DNA of 64,000 nucleotides, from assembly GCA_017506865.1 (NCBI GenBank), contig JAFCMP010000446.1:186001-250000 (forward strand). Direction: 5' to 3'. The notes beneath the pieces were generated by a model. The model did not search any database. It was given only the letters and a program-made list of their open reading frames with translations, and had not been told where the DNA came from. The position numbers and the translations under genes are program-made. Each line of letters opens with the position of its first letter. Positions within the stretch are counted from its first letter, which is position 1. This document shows positions 57,661 to 64,000 of the stretch, in pieces. The DNA comes from Tribonema minus (lineage: Eukaryota > Sar > Xanthophyceae > Tribonematales > Tribonemataceae).

Positions 57661-58324
57661 CATGGGGGCGGGAGTTGCCAAGTATACATGTAGCCCCTGG
57701 TTGCAGGGGAAGGCTCCTGCAGCTTAGCTGTACAGGGAGAGGTGCTTTTATCATGTTTGATGGTGTCAGTACAGAGATGTGTACAGCTGTACAGAGTGCA
57801 GCGGGTTGGGTACATAGCGATTTGGTCCGATCATGGCATGCGGTGTTTACGAGCGCCGTGAGCATCTCTGCGTATGATGTCACTACAAGGGCCCACGGGC
57901 ACACATGAGTGACATGGCTGTCTCGCCACACCGATTCACCTCGATAATTTGAACTGCAAGTCAGCACAAGCGTGTAGTGTGTGATGCGCCTGCTTGTGCC
58001 TGTGCATAATAATAGCTGCTTCTTGTGGTGGGCCTTGGTGTTCTCATCATTTTGTGTACTGTGTGCAATCTGAAGAGCAGCATGTGAAGTCGCATGCATT
58101 TGTCCTGGGGTGCCATGACAAAACCACCCCTGATTGAGGTATCGAGGTGCTCTTTTGGTCTTGTGAAAAAAGAACCACTACAGATACAGTACAGTAACTG
58201 CCAGAAGGCACACAATTCAACTTCAGCTACTACTTGAAGTACTATTCCACTTGAAGTGTTTTGCAGTGGACCTTGTGACGGAGGCAGCAACAGGCAGCCA
58301 GCTGAGAGGATCTGTGTCGCATCG
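57661..58324. other. Spacer between LRR gene and eIF2 gamma copy B
   Basis: 3' flank of the LRR gene, then the presumed promoter of copy B. Near 58205-58260 lies acttgaagtactattccact followed by tgaagtgtt. It is not similar to the upstream flank of copy A. Confidence 0.45.
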
Positions 58325-61300
58325 ATGAGTGAATTCGAGCAGCTTCAGGAGGTACGTCGTGTCATCGCGCGATCCACGGCCGCTAATGAATGCCAGCCTG
58401 ACTTTGCGGTGCAGCACGAGCCTCCAGCCTCCTAAAGGTTGGCGTCAGCAGCACAGCATCACTCATCTGTTGTATGTCCTGGTCTGCGATCTAGAACATG
58501 GTGCCAATCGTGTCGAATTTGAAAAACGTTGAGAAACTGCACTATTTACCAAATGTGTGTTGGTGTCACCTGCGAAGACGGGTGCTCCTGTTGCTCAAGT
58601 TTGCAATCGGCTCATTGCCAAGTGCAGATTGAGGACCCGGACCCGGACCCGGAGGACAATGTTGCGCCGGAGCCTGAGCCTCGCAAGGCTGCCAAAAAGC
58701 AGGGAGGGCCAACTAGGCAAGATCACTTGGCCAAGCAGGTGAGAGCTCATGATGCATGCGTCTAGTTGAGCTTGATAATGAGCGTCAGTGAGGCATCTGA
58801 AATGCGCTGACTGTAGAATCACTCCGATAATCCAGTGCATTGGCACCTGCATTCAATTTACACATGTGACGATGCCGTGCTGCCCACTCTGGCAATGCTG
58901 GCCCCCACATTGTCGCCAGCTGCCTGTTGATTGAATTCAAGCTACAGGCAGAGTTGATCCCATCAACCGTGCTCTACACTCAGTGCTGCTTCATTCATCT
59001 GGCAGGCGTACACGCTACAATACCCTCACTCCTGTGGCTGGTGCTAAGAGGTGTTGATATATGGTGACATTGACACCGACTTTTGACTGACTGTTGATTT
59101 CAACAATTGTCCGTGTAACTGCCGCAACGCAGGACTTGTCCACGCTTGACCCCGCCAAGCTGACCCCCCTCACACCAGAGGTCATCAGCAGACAGGCCAC
59201 CATCAACATTGGCACTATCGGACACGTGGCACATGGCAAATCCACTGTCGTCAAGGCAATATCAGGCGTGCAGACCGTTCGCTTCAAGAACGAACTGGAG
59301 CGCAACATCACCATCAAACTGGGCTATGCCAATGCTAAGGTGTACAACGCGCAGGAGGGGGCGCGGGAGGGGGAACTGGGCAACTACACATCACGTGGCA
59401 GTGCTCACGCTGATGTTTTTGAGGAGAACGGCAAGCAGTGGCACTTGCAGCGACACGTCAGCTTTGTGGATTGCCCGGGCCACGATATTCTCATGGCAAC
59501 CATGCTCAACGGCGCAGCGGTGAGCGATGTTTGCTTAGCATGCCCACTGAATACAGCTAGCTCGTAATGGACAGCTCAGAAAGGATAGCGTGAATGAGAG
59601 AGGTGTGAGGATTGTGTCTGCTAACAGCATCAATGCTGCAGCTACTCCTGCCAGCATACAGAGTTATTGTAGTGAGCCAATTTGGGTCCATACAATCAGA
59701 TTCGGCTGTCGTGTGGAGTATACCTCTGCACTGCAACTGATTGTCAGCTCAATCTTGGAAGTACTGTAGTTGGCATTGATGAAGCTTGGGCACCCATTCA
59801 AAACCTAAATGCACAGAAGCTAATCGTTCCTATTGTGTGAAGTGACCACCACATCAAGTTTTTCCTGTCCTGTGAATGGTCTGCATCATCTCTGCATGTT
59901 TGCAGTGCTCGCAATTGCTGAGGACCGACTTCAGATTAGTGTAGAAGTACCGCTACATTGCTTGCGCTACAGCTACAGGCGAGTTTGAGGTCAAATCGAT
60001 CTTTTTCTGACAAACAGGTACTCTATCGGCAGTTAATGGGCTTGGCTTTGAAATGCTCACGTATATTGCTCGTATTCTGTGCAGGTTATGGACGCTGCGC
60101 TGCTGTTAGTAGCGGGCAACGAGCCCTGCCCGCAGCCGCAGACCAGCGAGCACCTTGCAGCAGTGGAGATCATGCGCCTGCAAAACATCATCATACTGCA
60201 GAACAAGGTGGACCTGGTCAAGCAGGACCAGGCGCTGCTGCAGCACGAGCAGATCAAGCGCTTTGTCGCAGGGACGGTGGCCGACAACGCGCCCATTATC
60301 CCTATTAGCGCAGTGATGCGCTACAACGTCGATGTCGTGTGCGAGTACATCTGCAACAACATACCCATACCGGTGCGCGACTTCACCAGCGTGCCGCGGT
60401 TGATCGTCATCCGATCATTTGACATCAACAAGCCGGGAGAGGAGGTGGCTGGGCTGCGCGGGGGGGTGGCGGGGGGGTCCATTCTACAGGTATGTATGCA
60501 TGATGCGGATGACGTTGCATTGTTGCATTGGTATGCTCATGTGGACATAATGTTGACACATAATATTGGATGCGGCCAGATTTGTGGCGCATGGATGTTG
60601 AAGTTTCTGCTGCATGCGCGCACTTGCTCAGAGCCATACACCTCGTATCAAATGCTCTCGAAGTTGTGGCACATAGAAGTTGACGTTTCTGCTGCGTGCG
60701 TGCACATGCTCATACCCGTTACTTGAAGGTAGAATACATTCATTGATGGAAGCCTTCAACTGTTGGTGACGTTCACTTGTATGCCAAGTTGACTCGGCTG
60801 TGTTCGATCAGGCACTGCCCTCAGTGTTGCCAGAGGATGAAGGCCACTGTGTCGTGCTCACTTTGCGTCTACAGGCCAATTGCTGGCCCCTTGCAAATTC
60901 ATTATGTTTCAATGTTTTTCGGAAAGCGATGGCGTTTCACGCAGACCACATGTTCTACTTTCTGACTGCGCACTCATCGTAACAATGTGACCAGCTGTGT
61001 AGCTCATGCATGGTACCTGATTATGTGGTGAGACATGCAAGTCTGTCTGCAAACTATCAAGATGCGTGTGTGCTTCACTATCACCAATTCACTTACTGAC
61101 CATCACCTGCATGTGAATATACCTCATTGCCATCCATGAACAACAGCATTCACGAATCACACATCAATGTCATTACATTGACTGTTTCACTATGTATCTC
61201 TCAGGGCATCCTGCGGCTGGGGGATGAGATTGAAGTGCGTCCCGGCATCGTCACCAAGAACAGCGACGGCAGCGTGAAGTGCGAGCCCATCATGTCCAAG

Positions 61301-61768
61301 ATCCTGTCCCTCTACGCTGAGCAGAACGACCTGCAGTTTGCAGTTCCGGGAGGGCTCATTGGCGTAGGCACGCGCATCGACCCCACTCTCACACGCGCTG
61401 ACAGGCTCGTGGGGCAAGTTCTGGGTCTGCGTGGGCAGCTCCCCGACGTTTTCACGGAGGTGGAAATTTCCTTCTACCTGCTGCGGCGCTTGCTGGGCGT
61501 AAAGACGCAGGAGGGCGGCAAGCAGGCCAAGGTGCAGAAGCTGCAGAAGCAGGAGATCCTCATGGTGAACATTGGCTCCACGGCCAGCGGCGGCAAGGTG
61601 CTGGCCGTCAAGGGCGACCTCGCCAAGATCCTCCTCACGCAGCCCGTCTGCACGGAGGAGGGCGAGAAGATTGCGCTCTCGCGCCGCGTCGACAAGCACT
61701 GGCGCCTCATCGGCTGGGGCCAGATCCGCAGGGGCAGCAAGATTGCCGTCGCGGGGGACAGCGCGTAG
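58325..61768 (+). CDS. EIF2S3: Translation initiation factor eIF2 gamma, copy B
   Basis: Five exons mirror copy A: 58325-58351, 58628-58738, 59133-59519, 60085-60489, 61205-61768; 497 residues. Exons 3, 4 and 5 have the same lengths as in copy A (387, 405, 564). GTPase motifs are intact ([18 protein letters not shown]). The acidic exon 2 is two codons shorter than in copy A. The zinc-knuckle cysteines are missing here too ([20 protein letters not shown]). Intron 4 is almost identical to that of copy A over its first 560 or so bases. Introns 1 and 3 are unrelated or strongly diverged. Both copies look functional from sequence. Confidence 0.96.
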
Positions 61769-62554
61769 GGCACGTAGGTATGATTCGCGCAGCTCCAGGA
61801 GAGGCTCTGTGTAGCACGCGGGCGTGCTGCGATGCTGGTGGCAGCACTGCTGTAGTGCAACGCGCCTCAGCGGGAGGTGGCGACCGTGTGCTGAGCGTTG
61901 AGGACAGGTGGTTTTGCAGCTGCTGTGTGAAGTTTTGTCTGGTACCACAAGCACAGCCCTGCGCCAGGGCATCAAACACACATCACCACGGCTCCTCGTG
62001 CTGTGTTTTCTCCATCGCGCTCCACGATTTCACTGATTCTGCCAACTGCCTGTCAGTCTTGTTTTTTGGCCACTTGCTGATGTTCTGAGGTCTATGTCGC
62101 TGCTGGTGTCATGCTCTTCTGAGTTGTCTTCTCTGCTCGGACTGCTGTTGCTGTATACAAATTACATGACCAGACTATCTTCTCTTCGGTTTCATTCAGC
62201 GGCATTTCAATGCGGGTGGGAGTTGCACCTTTGCAATGCTGCGCACAATTGGGGAGAAAGCTGCGTCGGCACTTCGTTCTGAAGCAGGTTGGAAGAATTG
62301 CTCTTCGGGCATGATTTTGAAATGCATGACCTCATTGTGAACTATATATCATAGAGTACAATCGTGTGTGTGATCAGCAGGCTCTTCTGAATGTGCACGC
62401 AATGCATAAGTGGCCACATTCAAGTTGTGATTACATCACCATCGCCGGCATGAAGGACAGCTTGGCAAGCTGCAGGCACAAGAGCACACCAACTCTGATG
62501 CATTGCAGGCAACATGATGTTGAGGTGTGAATGCTTGCCAAAGTTTTGAAACTC
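61769..62554. other. Spacer downstream of eIF2 gamma copy B
   Basis: 3' flanks of copy B and of the small minus-strand gene. No gene or named repeat recognised. Confidence 0.45.
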
Positions 62555-62908
62555 TCATTGTTGTTGCTGGCTCTTCAGCGCTGCCTGAAGCTTCCTCTTG
62601 AAATGCCTGAGCACGGCCTTCGACTCCTCACGACTGATCTCAACCTCTGTGGTCATCCCGAACAACGTCTTGGTTGATGGTGGCGGTGCCCCCTCCAGAC
62701 ACTCGTTGATCAATGCCTGCGCGCGAGAGAAAGGTTGCCAGCGTGCAAGTGGCAGTGGCAGTGGCAGTGGTGGCGTTCAGTAATCGATGAGCAGGAGAGT
62801 CACTATCTTTCAAAGTTGTGCTGATCCTGCCCTCACCATTGACGCCAGCAGCTTCTTCTGCTTAGCTTCCTCCTGTTCCGGAGAAACCTCATGTTGCCCT
62901 GCATCCAT
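62555..62908 (-). CDS. Small two-exon protein of unknown function
   Basis: Exon 1 62908-62837 (MDAGQHEVSPEQEEAKQKKL, then LASM) joins exon 2 62716-62555 in phase 0 across donor ATG/GTGAGG and acceptor GCGCGCAG. The product is 77 residues, with TKTLFGMTTEVEISREESKA and a basic helical end (VLRHFKRKLQAALKSQQQQ). An in-frame stop lies upstream of the first ATG. It is charged, predicted helical, with no membrane span or known domain. It is divergent from the gene at 63054, with 145 bp between start codons. Confidence 0.55.
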
Positions 62909-63053
62909 TCGGTGCGCGCGATGCTGCTGCTCGTACAACGGGCTTTCACACTTTTGCTTTGACGACTTCAGGTTGCAGTTGCACTAGACAAACGGAAGTT
63001 TGTTGAAGCTTGTGCTCGAGTAGTAAGCTTTCAAGCAGCAGCACCTAGTCACG
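62909..63053. promoter_or_regulatory. Short divergent promoter region
   Basis: 145 bp between opposite start codons. No TATA box; contains gttgaagcttgtgctc and aagctttcaagc words. Confidence 0.4.
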
Positions 63054-63761
63054 ATGATTTCATTTCTATCAGAGTGGTGGCGGCAGGTGCAGCAGGGCCC
63101 ACTGGCGCAGTGCCTGCAAGATCAGGGGATACTAGGCTGCATTGAATCCAAGATAGCAGCAATCGATGTGAGGGAGGACACGGTTCAATCGCTCTGCTTT
63201 GGTGCGGTGCTGGGACTTGTACTGCTTCTGCTGCTAGCCAAGTACCCAGGCCAGCCAATCGATTACGGCACCATGGCGGATGGCTCACAGGTCCCAGAGC
63301 AGCTTCGATTTGAGCCCACGGAGCAACCACAACGGCCAGAAAGTGCTGGGGAGGGCTCGTCGATGGACCCAACGAGCACCCTACGCAGGAGACGATCCAA
63401 GGGGACGAGTGATGGCGAGGATGCTACGGCGCCCAGCAATGGGCAAAATGCGGATGCAGTGGCCCAAAACATCAGGGCCAGCAAGCTGTCCAAAATGCTG
63501 GGGTTATCGGAGGAGCAGGTGCAGGAGGCTATCAGAGAAGCACAGAAGGAGGCAGAACAGGGGGTTAACTATGCACCGCCTCGGAGCAAGCAGGGGGTAT
63601 CGCTGACCCTAGGAGCTGATGTCATCTTCTACTCTTGTCTCATTGGAGCCTTCCTCTACTATCTTCAGCACGACTCCGAGGGGGGCGCCACACGCTTCCT
63701 CACAAGTTTGTTTCCCAGGGAGATGGCGGTATTTGGGTATGGACGGCAAGATGGACGGTGA
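63054..63761 (+). CDS. Two-span membrane protein, family not recognised
   Basis: Single-exon, 235 residues from ATG 63054 to TGA 63761. The N-terminal region is amphipathic (SEWWRQVQQGPLAQ). A first membrane span lies at about 46-63 (CFGAVLGLVLLLLLAKY) and a second at about 189-205 (VIFYSCLIGAFLYYL). The loop between is polar, with an RRRRSKG patch and a helical SKLSKMLGLSEEQVQEAIRE segment, then QGVNYAPPRSK. The size and topology would suit an organelle or ER membrane protein; this is inference. Confidence 0.68.
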   Translation: MISFLSEWWRQVQQGPLAQCLQDQGILGCIESKIAAIDVREDTVQSLCFGAVLGLVLLLLLAKYPGQPIDYGTMADGSQVPEQLRFEPTEQPQRPESAGEGSSMDPTSTLRRRRSKGTSDGEDATAPSNGQNADAVAQNIRASKLSKMLGLSEEQVQEAIREAQKEAEQGVNYAPPRSKQGVSLTLGADVIFYSCLIGAFLYYLQHDSEGGATRFLTSLFPREMAVFGYGRQDGR

Positions 63762-64000
63762 CTGTTTTGTTAAATTGCCAGAAAATGTAACTGTCATTAT
63801 GCAGCAACTATCGCATTGTATTGTCGTGGCTTTTCTGCAGCACCCTGATGCTGCTGATGCACGAATGTGGGAACTGCAGACTGCAGTTCATGCGCATCTA
63901 GATTGCCAATGGCAAAGGCTTTGCATCACTCTGCGCAGCGCTTTCAAGGCGCTTGCCATGCCGCGCTGACCCTGCGTCATATTGTAGCACTTGACTCATT
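63762..64000. other. 3' flank to end of window
   Basis: Downstream of the two-span membrane protein gene. No further feature recognised. Confidence 0.4.

Larger units (their letters stand above)
52151..61768. repeat. Large inverted duplication around the LRR gene
   Basis: Arms 52151-55523 and 58325-61768 are inverted eIF2 gamma gene copies with about 2.8 kb between them. Similarity stops close to the start and stop codons. Identity is a mosaic: exons and the first part of intron 4 nearly identical, introns 1 and 3 diverged in sequence and length (306 and 442 versus 276 and 565). Confidence 0.9.

Noticed and set aside
1..64000. tRNA, rRNA or CRISPR arrays
   Set aside because: No cloverleaf with plausible A and B boxes, no rRNA core sequence, and no regular repeat-spacer array. 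The tandem arrays found are exon-edge echoes or minisatellites.

Overview
The window is nuclear DNA of an intron-rich, GC-rich unicellular eukaryote, probably a microalga or a related protist. Evidence: GT-AG introns throughout (plus one apparent GC-AG intron), spliceosome and translation-factor genes of eukaryotic type, very GC-rich exons set in less GC-rich introns and spacers, and many interstitial CCCTAA/TTAGGG tracts. A bZIP-PAS regulator and a beta-helix protein with a multi-pass C-terminus fit an algal lineage such as a stramenopile, haptophyte or prasinophyte. I cannot fix the lineage.

Layout. 1-729: last exon of CDC40/PRP17 (+). 2158-5016: intronless exonuclease 1 (-). 6193-15702: 11-exon cell-surface-type protein with a beta-helix repeat ectodomain and a multi-pass membrane region (+). 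16759-23906: 8-exon gene (-) that appears to join a PCO/ADO-like cupin region to one NSF-type AAA module. 24184-33271: 11-exon spliceosomal cyclophilin CWC27 (+), divergent from the previous gene across 277 bp. 33839-35251: exons of an unidentified gene (-). 35991-38615: bZIP-PAS protein (+). 41396-44622: putative 5-exon unidentified gene (-). 47455-51298: DDX46/PRP5 helicase (-) with a one-base frame disruption. 52151-55523 (-) and 58325-61768 (+): two head-to-head copies of eIF2 gamma flanking an LRR/NPF-motif protein at 55820-57660 (+). 62555-62908: small two-exon gene (-). 63054-63761: two-membrane-span protein (+). I assembled exon chains by hand from splice consensus and reading phase; every multi-exon model given as complete sums to a whole number of codons.

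Functional themes. Three genes act in pre-mRNA splicing (CDC40, CWC27, DDX46), one in mismatch repair and recombination (EXO1), two in translation initiation (eIF2 gamma pair), one in transcription (bZIP-PAS). The spacers hold two near-identical 3' ends of a LINE-like retroelement, a diverged dispersed repeat, a MITE-like foldback, minisatellites and telomere-like tracts.

The most striking pattern is in the introns. In the surface protein, the cupin-AAA gene, CWC27 and CDC40, introns contain diverged partial copies of the neighbouring exon edge together with its splice site, sometimes in tandem arrays of several units. I call these exon-edge echoes. One CWC27 intron instead looks like a recently inserted transposon-type intron: an 8-bp direct repeat flanks an 8-bp terminal inverted repeat. 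Together these suggest at least two active routes of intron gain or growth in this genome.
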